Assembly (NCBI RefSeq): GCF_013822795.1
Contig: NZ_PNLB01000003.1
Location: 1 to 64,000, forward strand
Direction of reading: 5' to 3'
DNA: 64,000 nucleotides
Origin: Phenylobacterium sp.
GTDB taxonomy: Bacteria > Pseudomonadota > Alphaproteobacteria > Caulobacterales > Caulobacteraceae
Shown here in pieces: positions 8,532 through 18,219 of this stretch. The position numbers and the translations under genes were made by a program. The notes under the pieces are model-generated. The model saw only the letters and a list, made by a program, of their open reading frames with translations. It made no database searches and was not told the origin of the DNA. Positions within the stretch are counted from its first letter, which is position 1. Each line of letters opens with the position of its first letter.

Positions 8532-10269
8532 CGAACAGCTTCTTCAGCTCGTTCTTGAGAATCTTGCCGTTCGGGTTGCGAGGCAAGGTCTCGTGCCAGA
8601 AACGGACCTTCACCGGCACCTTGAACGCCGCCAGATGCTCGGCCACGTGGGCGCGGAGCTCTTCTTCCGTCGCCGAGGCGCCCGGCTTGAGGGTGACGAC
8701 CGCGGCCGGCTCCTCGCCCAGGGTGCGGTGCGGGATGCCGACGATGGCGGCGTCCATCACCGCCGGGTGGTCGTAGAGAACGTTCTCGACCTCGATGCAG
8801 TAGATGTTCTCACCGCCACGGATCAGCATGTCCTTGGCGCGGTCGATGATGAAGCAGAAGCCTTCCTCGTCGACGCGCGCCAGGTCGCCGGTCCGCACCC
8901 AGCCGTCGACGAAGGTCTGGGCGGTGGCTTCCGGCTTGTTCCAGTAGTTCTTCACGACCTGCGGGCCGCGGGCCCAGAGCTCGCCGACCACGTTCGGGCC
9001 GAGCACGGTGACGCCGTCCGCCGGATCTCGGATCTCCAGATCGCTGACCGGGACGGCCGGGCCGCAGCTGTCGGGACGGTTGGCGTAGTCCTCAGCGCCG
9101 TGGGTGGTGACTGTGGCGCAGGTCTCGGTCATGCCCCAGCCGTTGCCGGGAGCCGACTTCGGGAAGGTTTCCTTGATCTTGCGAACCAGTTCCGGGGCCG
9201 AGGGCGCGCCGCCGTAGGAGACCGACTCCAGCGACGACAGGTCGTAGTTGGCGCGGGCCGGGTGCTCGATCAGCTGCCAGGCGATGGTCGGCACGCCGCC
9301 GGCCGACTGGATCTGTTCGCGCTGGATCAGCTCGAAGGCGCGGATCACGTCCCACTTGTGCATCATCACCAGCTTGGCGCCGCCGGCCAGCGACGGGTTC
9401 AGCACGGCCATGCAGCCGGTGACGTGGAAGAACGGGATCGAGATCAGCGACGAACGCTGCGGGGCGGCGGGATCGGGCTCGGGCGGCTTCTCGCCGCGGC
9501 GCAGGAAGGCGCGCGCGCCGCCGACCGCGCCGGCCATGATGTTGGAATTGACGCCGCGCTGGGTGGCCAGGGCGCCTTTCGGCTTACCCGTGGTGCCCGA
9601 GGTGTAGAAGATCGTGGCGTCGTCGTCGGGATGGATGTCGACCGGCGGCAGTGCTTGATCCGGCAAGTTGGCCCACTCGTTGGCGCCGCCCAGGACGCTT
9701 TCCAGCGTCGTGACCTGCGGATGGGCGATCTCTTCGCGCGAGCGGCTCACATAGACGCGGACCAGGTCCGGACAGTTGGGCAGGTGCTCGGTCAGCCGCT
9801 CGTAGCGCTCGGCGTCCATCAGCACGACCTTGCTGCCGGAATCGGTCAGGCCGTACTCCAGTTCAGGGCCGGTCCACCAGGCGTTCAGCGGGGTCACGAT
9901 CGCGCCCAGCGACGCGCCGGCGTAGAAGGCCACCACCCATTCAGGCAGGTTGCGCATGATCACGGCGACGCGGTCGCCCTTCTGGACGCCGTCGGCCGCC
10001 AGCTGGCGGGCCAGGGCCGAGACCGCGCGATAGAAGGCTTCGTAGGTGACGCGCTCGTCTTCGTAGACCAGGAACACCTTCTCGCCGTGGGCGCGGCCCA
10101 GTTCGACGATCGAGCGCAGCGACGGCGGCAAGTTCTTCCAGGTCCGGGTGGGAACGCCGCGGATGTTCACCGTCTCGATCTCAGCCGGCGAACCAGGCGC
10201 GGTGATCAGCGCGTGGGCCTGGGCGATGGACATAGCGGGCCAGCCAGCGGGCAGCGCAGCCTCGGACAT
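8515..10269 (-). CDS. AMP-binding acyl-CoA synthetase
   Basis: IFYTSGTTGKPKGALATQRG, GWGMTETCA, GWVRTGDLARVDEEGFCFIIDRAKDMLIRGGENIY. Confidence 0.9.
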   Translation of the reverse strand: MSEAALPAGWPAMSIAQAHALITAPGSPAEIETVNIRGVPTRTWKNLPPSLRSIVELGRAHGEKVFLVYEDERVTYEAFYRAVSALARQLAADGVQKGDRVAVIMRNLPEWVVAFYAGASLGAIVTPLNAWWTGPELEYGLTDSGSKVVLMDAERYERLTEHLPNCPDLVRVYVSRSREEIAHPQVTTLESVLGGANEWANLPDQALPPVDIHPDDDATIFYTSGTTGKPKGALATQRGVNSNIMAGAVGGARAFLRRGEKPPEPDPAAPQRSSLISIPFFHVTGCMAVLNPSLAGGAKLVMMHKWDVIRAFELIQREQIQSAGGVPTIAWQLIEHPARANYDLSSLESVSYGGAPSAPELVRKIKETFPKSAPGNGWGMTETCATVTTHGAEDYANRPDSCGPAVPVSDLEIRDPADGVTVLGPNVVGELWARGPQVVKNYWNKPEATAQTFVDGWVRTGDLARVDEEGFCFIIDRAKDMLIRGGENIYCIEVENVLYDHPAVMDAAIVGIPHRTLGEEPAAVVTLKPGASATEEELRAHVAEHLAAFKVPVKVRFWHETLPRNPNGKILKNELKKLFVEEQA

Positions 10270-10446
10270 AGGCGTTCTCCTAATGCTCGCACGGGCCTTG
10301 AACGCACCCGCGTCGTCGTAGGTGAACAAGCATAACCTAGCGCTCGGTGCAAACGTGCGTTTGACGCGGCGTCACGTAATCGCACCAAAGCTGGACGAAC
10401 GCCGCCTCGCCGACCATTCATCGGCGAAGCGGCATAACGGGGGTGG

Positions 10447-13110
10447 CTAGACCACGGCCTCGAGCAGGCTGAGCGCGTGCTCGAGCTTGGCCTTCGCGGC
10501 CTCGGACTCGGCCAGGCGCTCGCGATTCTCCTCGACCACCTCTTCCTTGGCGTTGGCGACGAACGCCGGATTGCCGAGCTTCTTCATCACGTGGGCGATG
10601 TCCGAAGCGTGGCCGGTGATCTCCTTGGCCAGGCGCGCGCGCTCGGCCGCCAGGTCGATGAACTCGGCCACCGGCAGGGCCAGGGTCGCGCCGTTGACGA
10701 CGAAGGGGATGGCCCCCTGCGGCGCCTGCTCGACGAAGCTGACCTCGGCCACGCGCAGGGTCTGGGCGATGACCGCGGCGTTGGTTTGGAACACCGTGCG
10801 CTGAGCGTCGGTCGCGTCGACGACCAGCAGCGCCGGACGAGCCGAGTGCGGGACGTTCAGTTCGGCCTTCACCGAGCGGCCTTCACTGACCGCCGCGACG
10901 ATCAGGCCGATCTCGGCGTCGGCGTCCGGATCGATCAGGGTGTCGGACAGCTGCGGCCAGCGGGCGGTGATCAGCATGCCCTCGCCGCGCGGCGCGCCGA
11001 GGTCGGCGGTCTGGGCCCACAGTTCCTCGGTCAGGAACGGCATGACCGGGTGCAGCAGCTTCAGGATGACGTCGAGCGCCCAGGCGGCGGTGGCCTGGGT
11101 CTCGGCCTTCAGCGCCTCGTCCGCGCCGTTCAGAAGCGGCTTGGAGAGCTCGACGTACCAGTCGCAGAAGGTGTTCCAGATGAAGCGGTAGAGGCCGTTG
11201 GCGGCGCCGTCGAAGCTGCAGCCTTCCAGCGCCTTGGTGATCGAGTGGGCGGTGCGCACCGTCTCGCCGACGATCCAGCGGTTGAGCACGCCCTTGACGT
11301 TGGCGGGATCGAAACCCTCGGCGCGGGCGCAGCCGTTGACCTGAGCGAAGCGGGCGGCGTTCCACAGCTTGGTGCCGAAGTTGCGGTAGCCCTCGATGCG
11401 CTGGCGCGAGAGCTTGATGTCGCGCGCCTGGCCCGACATCGCAGTCAGGGTGAAGCGCAGGGCGTCGGCGCCGTAGTCGTCGACCAGCTCCAGCGGGTCC
11501 ATGACGTTGCCCTTGGACTTCGACATCTTCTTGCCCTCGGCGTCGCGAACCAGGGCGTTGATGAAGACGCGGTCAAAGGGCACTTCGCCCATGAAATGGA
11601 TGCCCATCATCATCATCCGGGCGACCCAGAAGAAGATGATGTCGAAGCCGGTGATCAGGGTGCTGGTCGGGTAGAACCGTTCCAGGTCGCTGGTCTTTTC
11701 CGGCCAGCCCATGGTCGAGAACGGCCACAGGCCCGACGAGAACCAGGTGTCGAGGACGTCGTCGTCCTGGCGCAGCGGTTCATCGTGGCCGTAGTGCTCG
11801 CGGGCGAGCGCCTTGGCGCCCTCCTCCGTCTCGGCGACGAAGATCTTGCCGTCCGGGCCGTACCAGGCCGGAATGCGGTGCCCCCACCAGAGCTGGCGCG
11901 AGATGCACCACGGCTCGATGTTCCGCATCCACTCGAAGTAGGTCTTTTCCCAGTGGCGGGGCTCGAAGACCGTGCGGCCTTCTTCGACCGCCTTGATCGC
12001 CGGCTGGGCCAGGACCTTGGCGTCAACGTACCACTGGTCGGTCAGGTAGGGCTCGATGACCACGCCGGACCGGTCGCCGTGCGGGACGGCGTGGCGGGTC
12101 TTCTCGATCTCGCGCAGCAGGCCCAGTTCCTCGAAGGCGGCGACCACCTTCTTGCGGGCCGCGAAGCGGTCGAGGCCTTGGTACTCCGCCGGAGCGTTCT
12201 CGTTGATCTTCGCATCATCGGTGAAGATGTTGATCATCGGCAGGTTGTTGCGCTTGCCGACCTGGTAGTCGTTGAAGTCGTGCGCCGGGGTGATCTTCAC
12301 CGCGCCCGAGCCCTTTTCGGGATCGGCGTATTCGTCGGCGATGATCGGCACCGGACGGTTCACGATCGGTAGACGGACGGCGCGGCCGATCAGGCCCTTG
12401 TAGCGCTCGTCGCTCGGATGCACCGCGACGGCGGTGTCGCCGAGCATGGTTTCCGGGCGCGTGGTGGCCACGACGATCTCGCCGGAGCCGTCCTCGAGCG
12501 GATAGGCGAAGTGATAGAAGGCGCCGTCGACTTCCTTCTGCTCGACCTCGATGTCCGAGATCGCGGTCTGGAAGTGCGGGTCCCAGTTCACCAGGCGCTT
12601 GTCGCGGTAGATCAGCCCTTGCTTGTGCAGGGTGACGAACACCTTGCGGACTGCGGCCGACAGCCCCTCGTCGAGGGTGAAGCGCTCACGGCTCCAGTCG
12701 CAGGACGCACCCAGGCGGCGCAGCTGGTTGGTGATGGTCCCGCCGCTTTCGGCTTTCCATTCCCAGACCTTGGCGATGAACTCGTCGCGGCCCATGTCGC
12801 GGCGGCCGATGTTGCCGGCGGCGGCCAGCTGACGCTCGACCACCATCTGGGTCGCGATGCCGGCGTGGTCGGTGCCCGGCAGCCACAGCGCGGCCTTGCC
12901 CCGCATCCGCTCGAAGCGGGTCAGCACGTCCTGCAGCGTGTTGTTCAGCGCATGGCCGATGTGCAGCGAGCCGGTGACGTTCGGCGGCGGGATGACGATC
13001 GAGAACGGCTCGGCGGCCGGGTCGGCGCTGGGCGCAAACGCGCCGGAGCCCTCCCACATGGCGTAGAGGCGCTGTTCGGCGGTCTTGGGGTCGAAATTCT
13101 TTTCAAGCAT
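10447..13110 (-). CDS. valS: Valyl-tRNA synthetase
   Basis: [14 protein letters not shown] (HIGH) and [12 protein letters not shown] (KMSKS) motifs; start [16 protein letters not shown]. Confidence 0.95.
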   Translation of the reverse strand: MLEKNFDPKTAEQRLYAMWEGSGAFAPSADPAAEPFSIVIPPPNVTGSLHIGHALNNTLQDVLTRFERMRGKAALWLPGTDHAGIATQMVVERQLAAAGNIGRRDMGRDEFIAKVWEWKAESGGTITNQLRRLGASCDWSRERFTLDEGLSAAVRKVFVTLHKQGLIYRDKRLVNWDPHFQTAISDIEVEQKEVDGAFYHFAYPLEDGSGEIVVATTRPETMLGDTAVAVHPSDERYKGLIGRAVRLPIVNRPVPIIADEYADPEKGSGAVKITPAHDFNDYQVGKRNNLPMINIFTDDAKINENAPAEYQGLDRFAARKKVVAAFEELGLLREIEKTRHAVPHGDRSGVVIEPYLTDQWYVDAKVLAQPAIKAVEEGRTVFEPRHWEKTYFEWMRNIEPWCISRQLWWGHRIPAWYGPDGKIFVAETEEGAKALAREHYGHDEPLRQDDDVLDTWFSSGLWPFSTMGWPEKTSDLERFYPTSTLITGFDIIFFWVARMMMMGIHFMGEVPFDRVFINALVRDAEGKKMSKSKGNVMDPLELVDDYGADALRFTLTAMSGQARDIKLSRQRIEGYRNFGTKLWNAARFAQVNGCARAEGFDPANVKGVLNRWIVGETVRTAHSITKALEGCSFDGAANGLYRFIWNTFCDWYVELSKPLLNGADEALKAETQATAAWALDVILKLLHPVMPFLTEELWAQTADLGAPRGEGMLITARWPQLSDTLIDPDADAEIGLIVAAVSEGRSVKAELNVPHSARPALLVVDATDAQRTVFQTNAAVIAQTLRVAEVSFVEQAPQGAIPFVVNGATLALPVAEFIDLAAERARLAKEITGHASDIAHVMKKLGNPAFVANAKEEVVEENRERLAESEAAKAKLEHALSLLEAVV

Positions 13111-13164
13111 TTGGGGCGCTGCATACATTTTCGATCATCGCCGTGGAAGCGCGATGACATGGGA

Positions 13165-13262
13165 ATCCGCTCATCCCCGCGTGAGCGGGGATCCAAGCGG
13201 ACACGCAAACAATCGAAAGTGCAGACCCAGCTTGGGTCCCGGACAGGCCGGGGTGAGCGGTG
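13165..13262. repeat. REP-like interspersed palindromic repeat pair
   Basis: GCTCATCCCCGCGTGAGCGGGGATCC hairpin followed by CTTGGGTCCCGGACAGGCCGGGGTGAGCGG; resembles intergenic palindromic repeats common in alphaproteobacteria. Confidence 0.5.
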
Positions 13263-13275
13263 CTCGTGTCGGGCC

Positions 13276-13815
13276 TTAGCGTACTCGGCCGCGCGCGATC
13301 CGCTCGACTTCCTGGTCGACGGTCTGCTGGACGATGCCCGGCAGGTTCTCATCGAGCCATTGCTTCAGCATCGGCCGGAGCAGTTCGCGAACCACGTCCT
13401 CCAGCGTCCGGCCTTCGGCCGGCATCTGGATCGCCGCCGACAGCTGGCCGAAGGCGGACGCCGCGGCGCTGGCCGCGACCGCGCCCACCAGCGCTTCGCC
13501 CGGTTCGATCGCCGGCAGCGGCGGAGGCGCCGGCGGCTCATAGGCCGCGACCTCCGGCTCTTCACTCACCGAGGGGGTGTAGACATCCAGATCGCCGACC
13601 GACTCGATCTTGTCGGTCAGTTCCAGCGCGCCGTCGTCCTCAACCTCGGGTTCGGGCTCGGGTTCGAACACCGGGGCGGCGGCCTGCACGGGTTCCGGTT
13701 GGGGCTCGGGCTCGGGAGCCGAGGCTTCCGCCGGCGCGTCATCTTCCGAGATGATGCGTCGGATGGAGGCCAGGATCTCCTCCATCGTCGGTTCTTGCGA
13801 GGTCTGTTCAGACAT
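13276..13815 (-). CDS. popZ: Polar organizing protein PopZ (DUF2497)
   Basis: MSEQTSQEPTMEEILASIRRIISEDDAPAE N-terminus, acidic Pro/Glu-rich linker, GRTLEDVVRELLRPMLKQWLDENLP C-terminus. Confidence 0.93.
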   Translation of the reverse strand: MSEQTSQEPTMEEILASIRRIISEDDAPAEASAPEPEPQPEPVQAAAPVFEPEPEPEVEDDGALELTDKIESVGDLDVYTPSVSEEPEVAAYEPPAPPPLPAIEPGEALVGAVAASAAASAFGQLSAAIQMPAEGRTLEDVVRELLRPMLKQWLDENLPGIVQQTVDQEVERIARGRVR

Positions 13816-13851
13816 TTCAGGGCCGCCGGTGGTGCGAGAGAGAATCCGTCA

Positions 13852-13865
13852 CGCCAAGCTTGGCG
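13852..13865. promoter_or_regulatory. Perfect 14-bp palindrome CGCCAAGCTTGGCG upstream of popZ
   Basis: Self-complementary, about 36 bp upstream of the popZ ATG; a GAATC (CcrM-type GANTC) lies next to it. Confidence 0.35.
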
Positions 13866-13949
13866 CGACGGTGTGATCCTGCAAGTTCCGCCAAAAGGCG
13901 CAAGCGCCTAATCGCCTCTCAGGCGAAACCGTGAACGAAAACTTTAACC

Positions 13950-15455
13950 CTATTTCGGCGCGGCGGGGGGCGGCGCAGCCGTCGGCTTCTCGACGGTCTT
14001 AGGGACAAAGGCGCCGTCGACCACGGCGATCGGCTCTTCCCACGGCACCCAGCCCCAGGTGATGCGGTTCTTGCGGAAGTTGCTGGTCGGGTCGTAGCGG
14101 GTGAGGCCGGGCTCCAGCATCGGCGCCTCCAGCTGGCCCATCTGGGCCAGGACCAGCGAGCCGGCGACGAACTCGTCGCGACGCGCGGTGACTTGCGACA
14201 GCTCGGCGTTGCGCAGTTCCTGCTCCGCGTTCAGCACGTCCAACGTGGTCCGCAGGCCGACCTGCTGCTCCTGCTTGGTACCTTCGGCCGCGATTCGGGC
14301 GGCCTTCACCTGCTGGTCGGTGGAGGCGATGTTCGCCTTGCTGGCCAGATGCTGGTTCCAGGCCTGGGTCAGGCTCTGCATGACCGAGCGGCGGGCCACC
14401 TCGACGTTGATGCGGTCGGCATTGTTGCGCTCCATCGCCGCGCGCACGCGTGACGAGACCAGCCCGCCCGTGAACAGCGGCACGCTCAGGGTCGCCCCGG
14501 CGCGGACGGCCCGCGAGGAGTCCTCGCCGGACCAGGGATCGGCCATCCCGCTATAGCCCACCGAACCGGTGAGCCCCAGGTTGGGCATGCGTTCGGCTCG
14601 GGCCGCCGACAGGCGCGCGCGGCTGCCCTGCTCTGCGTACTGGGCCTGGCGAATCTGCGGGTTGTTGATTTCGGCGGTCTCGTAGGCTTGCGCCACTTCG
14701 GCCGGCAGCATCGTCGAGATCGCCGGCTCGGCAGCCAGGTCGCCTGGGTTCTGGCCGACCACGGCGGCGTAGACCGCTCGGCTCGACGCCAGCTGCGCCT
14801 GGGCCTGAGAAAGTTGCGCCTCGGCGGCGGCCAAGCGGGCTTCCGACTGCGCGACGTCGGTGCGGGTGATTTCACCGACCTCGAATCGGGCCTTGGATTC
14901 GTCGAGCTGGCGCTGGAGGACGCCGACGTTCTCCTCGCGGATCCGCAAGCCTTCCTGGTCGCGCCGGGTGTCGGCATAGGCCTGGACGACCGACTGGATC
15001 ACCGTGGCCTCGGTGCGACGCAGCTGCTCGCGCCCAGCCAGGATGTCGGCCTCGGCGGCGTTCACCGCCGCAGCGACGCGGCCGCCGGTATAGAGCGGTT
15101 GGCTCAGCTGCAGGGTAGCGCTGGCGCTGTTGTCGTCGCGGCGGCCGGTGATGAGCGTGTCGCGGATGCCGTCGCCGTTGGTGTCGACGTAGTCGCCCGC
15201 GCCGGGGGTGCGAAGGTCCGCATAGGCGATCGAGCCGGTCACCGACGCCTGCGGCCGATAGCCGGAGCGCGCCTGCACCCAGTTCTCATCAAGCGCGCGC
15301 TGCGTGGCGCGCTGGGCCTGGAGGGTCGGGTTCGATTCGTACGCGAGCGCGATAGCCTCGGCCAGGGTTTCGGCGGACGCCGGCGCGGCGATCGTGAGCG
15401 CAAGTCCTGCGCTGTAGACCGCGGCCAACAAACCTCCGCGACGACTATTGAACAT
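13950..15455 (-). CDS. tolC: TolC family outer membrane efflux/secretion protein
   Basis: AETLAEAIALAYESNPTLQAQRATQRALDE, TLSQPLYTGGRV and coiled-coil repeat pattern of TolC. Confidence 0.88.
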   Translation of the reverse strand: MFNSRRGGLLAAVYSAGLALTIAAPASAETLAEAIALAYESNPTLQAQRATQRALDENWVQARSGYRPQASVTGSIAYADLRTPGAGDYVDTNGDGIRDTLITGRRDDNSASATLQLSQPLYTGGRVAAAVNAAEADILAGREQLRRTEATVIQSVVQAYADTRRDQEGLRIREENVGVLQRQLDESKARFEVGEITRTDVAQSEARLAAAEAQLSQAQAQLASSRAVYAAVVGQNPGDLAAEPAISTMLPAEVAQAYETAEINNPQIRQAQYAEQGSRARLSAARAERMPNLGLTGSVGYSGMADPWSGEDSSRAVRAGATLSVPLFTGGLVSSRVRAAMERNNADRINVEVARRSVMQSLTQAWNQHLASKANIASTDQQVKAARIAAEGTKQEQQVGLRTTLDVLNAEQELRNAELSQVTARRDEFVAGSLVLAQMGQLEAPMLEPGLTRYDPTSNFRKNRITWGWVPWEEPIAVVDGAFVPKTVEKPTAAPPPAAPK

Positions 15456-15602
15456 GGTTATCCCCGAAACGGCGTAGTGAGACCGGGTCCTATATGACCG
15501 GCTATTCAGCGCCGGACTAGTGGGCGCGACCTTAAGCTTTTTTCACCCCAAGGTTTCGGCCATGTTTCACGTGCGCCATCTGCACGCGAGGATCGCCTCG
15601 AC

Positions 15603-16175
15603 CTAGAACGCAAACCCCGCCTTCGGTTCGAAGCCAGGCAGAACAGGCGCCATGGCGTCAAACAGCGTGCGACGGCCCACGCCGTCATCGGCGCGGACAT
15701 AGTAAACAGCTTGGCCGGTAGGTCCGTTCCGTTCGATCACCAGCAGACGACCGCCCGGGGCCAGCGCGTCGAGCCAGGTCTGGGGCGCGCGGGTGACCGC
15801 TCCCTCGACGACGATGAGATCGTAATCACCGCCGGGCAGCGCCTTGAGTTCCTCGGCGTCGAAGCGAGTCACGTCCAGGCCGATCGTCTCGAGCACCGTT
15901 GCGGCATAAGGCGCGGCGATGGCCAAAGCCCGCTCGCCCTCGACCGGCTTGGCCGCCTGCAACAGCTTGGAGACTTCACGCGGCCGCAGCAGGTAGCGGC
16001 CCGGCGCGTATTCGACGTCGACGTCGGCATAGGCCTGGAAACCCTTGTCGGCCGGGATCAGCGCCTCACGCGGGATCGCACGCATGGCGTCGTGCAGACG
16101 CACGTCGGTCACGTCGTTGGTGCGAACTTGGCTCTCGACCATGTTGAGCCGGGCGGCGACGAAATCGGCGGCCAT
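15603..16175 (-). CDS. Protein-L-isoaspartate O-methyltransferase family protein
   Basis: ARLNMVESQVRTNDVTDVRLHDAMRAIPREALIP; next to tolC. Confidence 0.75.
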   Translation of the reverse strand: MAADFVAARLNMVESQVRTNDVTDVRLHDAMRAIPREALIPADKGFQAYADVDVEYAPGRYLLRPREVSKLLQAAKPVEGERALAIAAPYAATVLETIGLDVTRFDAEELKALPGGDYDLIVVEGAVTRAPQTWLDALAPGGRLLVIERNGPTGQAVYYVRADDGVGRRTLFDAMAPVLPGFEPKAGFAF

Positions 16176-16331
16176 GTATCCTCGACGGGGCAGACGCAAG
16201 ATTGGAAACTTGGCGCGCTTATAGGTCCGCCGCTGACGTGAAGGCAATCGGCCCATGAGAGAGGTGAGAGAGGATTGCAGGGAGCGATCGGTTCTGTTAG
16301 CGATCCGCCCTCCCCGGCTCCGGCCGGCGGC

Positions 16332-16405
16332 GGCCTGATGGCGGAGTGGTGACGCAGCGGACTGCAAATCCGTGAACCCGAGTTCGATTCTCGGTCAGGC
16401 CTCCA
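16332..16405 (+). tRNA. tRNA-Cys (GCA)
   Basis: GGCCTGA acceptor arm, ACTGCAAAT anticodon loop, CGAG-TTCGATT-CTCGG T-arm, encoded CCA. Confidence 0.95.
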
Positions 16406-16637
16406 AATTTTCCCACGAAACAACGACTTTCCACCGGCGTCGGCAGCCTGGCAGGCGTCCGATGCGCCCGCATGTTCCGCCCCGCGACGGCCCGCCCGCC
16501 TACACGCGAGAGGTGACGTATACGGAAGATCACACCCCGCAAGGGATTTCCCTAGCTTTCCTTAACAGGTCTGGCCTCTATGCTGGTCATGGGAGCCCGT
16601 TGCGCCGTCGAAGCGCCGTGGGGTTGGAAGGTGGGCT

Positions 16638-16817
16638 ATGGGCGACAGAACCGTCAGCCAGGCACGCGGGGCGCTGACCCGCAGTCAAATAAGCGACCTT
16701 GTCGGACGTCTTGCCGTGCTGTTGCGCGACGCGCAGCCGCCGTTTCTGCAGCGCTCCGAGATCCGTGACACGCAGTCCTGGAACCTGCGCCAGGGACCGC
16801 CTGGAAACACTCCCTAG
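16638..16817 (+). CDS. Small hypothetical protein (59 aa)
   Basis: MGDRTVSQARGALTRSQISDLVGRLAVLLRDAQPPFLQRSEIRDTQSWNLRQGPPGNTP; GGAAGG Shine-Dalgarno 6 nt upstream; absent from ORF track because it is under 60 aa. Confidence 0.4.
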   Translation: MGDRTVSQARGALTRSQISDLVGRLAVLLRDAQPPFLQRSEIRDTQSWNLRQGPPGNTP

Positions 16818-16939
16818 CGGCGGAAATTCGCCCGATGGTTCCCGCCCGGCCCTGCGGAAATCTGCGCAGGCTTACGCGACGGGCGCCTTGCCGCGCCCGC
16901 GGCAGCCAATAGTTTGTCCGCGAAAGCGGAGGAACGGAC

Positions 16940-18151
16940 ATGGCTGACTTCGGAAGCGACCTGGAGCTCGAAGACTTCCGCGCGCAGGCCCGCGCCTGGC
17001 TGGAGGAGAACTTCCCCGCCTCGCTGCGCGGCAAGCCCGGCATCGCCTCGGCGCTGATGGAAGGCGAAAAGCCTGAGGGCGACGTCCTGCTGTGGATGAA
17101 GCGCATCGGCGAAAAGGGCTGGGGCACCCCGACCTGGCCGACCGAGTACGGCGGCGGCGGCCTGAGCGGCCAGCAGGCCCGCGTGCTGCAGCAGGAGATG
17201 GCCAAGATCGGCGCCTTCAACCCGCTGACCTTCGGCATGGGCGTGACCATGGTCGGCCCGACCATCCTCGACTACGGAACCGAAGAGCAGAAGCGCAAGC
17301 ACATCCCGCCGATTGTGCGCGGCGAGATTCGCTGGTGCGTCGGCTATTCCGAGCCGAACGCCGGGTCGGACCTGGCCTCGCTGCAGATGAAGGCGGTGGA
17401 GACCGGCGACCACTGGGTGGTCACCGGCCAGAAGACGTGGACTTCGGGCGCGCAGCATTCGCAATGGTGCGGCGCCCTGGTGCGGACCGACTCCAAGGCC
17501 AAGAAGCATGACGGCATCACCTTCATGCTGATCGACATGCAGCAGGCGGCCATCGAGACCCGGCCGATCGCGCTGATCGCCGGCGCCTCGCCGTTCTGCG
17601 AGACCTTCTTCAACGACGCCCGCGCCGAAAAGGACGCGGTGCTGGGCGAGCTGAACGTCGGCTGGACGGTCGGTAAGCGGCTGCTGCAGCACGAGCGGGC
17701 CAGCCAGACCGGCGCGGCGAACGGCCCGCGGGCCACGCCGATGCAGGACATCGCCAAGCGCTACCTTGAGCTGGACGCCGACGGCCGCATCGCCGACACC
17801 GACCTGCGGACGCGGTTGACCCGCCACCTGATGGACGCCCAGATCCACCGTCTGACCCTGGCCCGCGCGGCGGCCGAATCGAAGGGCGCATCTGGGGCGA
17901 CCAACGCCGCCTCGGTGCTCAAGAACTCGGCCACCAACGTCGCCCAGACCCGCGCCGAGCTCACCGTCGAGATCATGGGCCACCAGGGCCTGGGCTGGGA
18001 GGGCGAGGCCTTCACCAAGGACGAGATCGAGACCGTGCGTAGCTGGCTCGGCGGCAAGGCGATGTCGATCTACGGCGGCTCGGCCGAGATCCAGAACAAC
18101 ATCATCTCCAAGCGGATCCTGGGCCTTCCCGACAACACCCAGTCGACCTGA
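16940..18151 (+). CDS. Acyl-CoA dehydrogenase
   Basis: RWCVGYSEPNAGSDLASLQMKAV, WVVTGQKTWTSGAQHSQW, SIYGGSAEIQNNIISKRILGLP. Confidence 0.93.
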   Translation: MADFGSDLELEDFRAQARAWLEENFPASLRGKPGIASALMEGEKPEGDVLLWMKRIGEKGWGTPTWPTEYGGGGLSGQQARVLQQEMAKIGAFNPLTFGMGVTMVGPTILDYGTEEQKRKHIPPIVRGEIRWCVGYSEPNAGSDLASLQMKAVETGDHWVVTGQKTWTSGAQHSQWCGALVRTDSKAKKHDGITFMLIDMQQAAIETRPIALIAGASPFCETFFNDARAEKDAVLGELNVGWTVGKRLLQHERASQTGAANGPRATPMQDIAKRYLELDADGRIADTDLRTRLTRHLMDAQIHRLTLARAAAESKGASGATNAASVLKNSATNVAQTRAELTVEIMGHQGLGWEGEAFTKDEIETVRSWLGGKAMSIYGGSAEIQNNIISKRILGLPDNTQST

Positions 18152-18219
18152 TGCCCTGGCGGGGGCGCGCGTGTTCGGCCACAACTGGTCCGAACACGGC
18201 GCCACCGGGGGAATCGGGC

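Noticed and set aside
8380-10335. 651-aa plus-strand ORF antisense to the acyl-CoA synthetase
   Set aside because: High-GC antisense artefact; low-complexity Arg/Gly/Asp/Val-rich product with no domain, and the opposite strand is a clear AMP-binding enzyme
10477-13911. Long plus-strand ORFs antisense to valS and popZ (631 aa, 497 aa)
   Set aside because: Shadow ORFs of strongly conserved genes on the minus strand
16332-16405. tRNA-adjacent integration site (genomic island)
   Set aside because: No integrase, no direct repeat of the tRNA 3' end, and neighbouring genes are ordinary housekeeping
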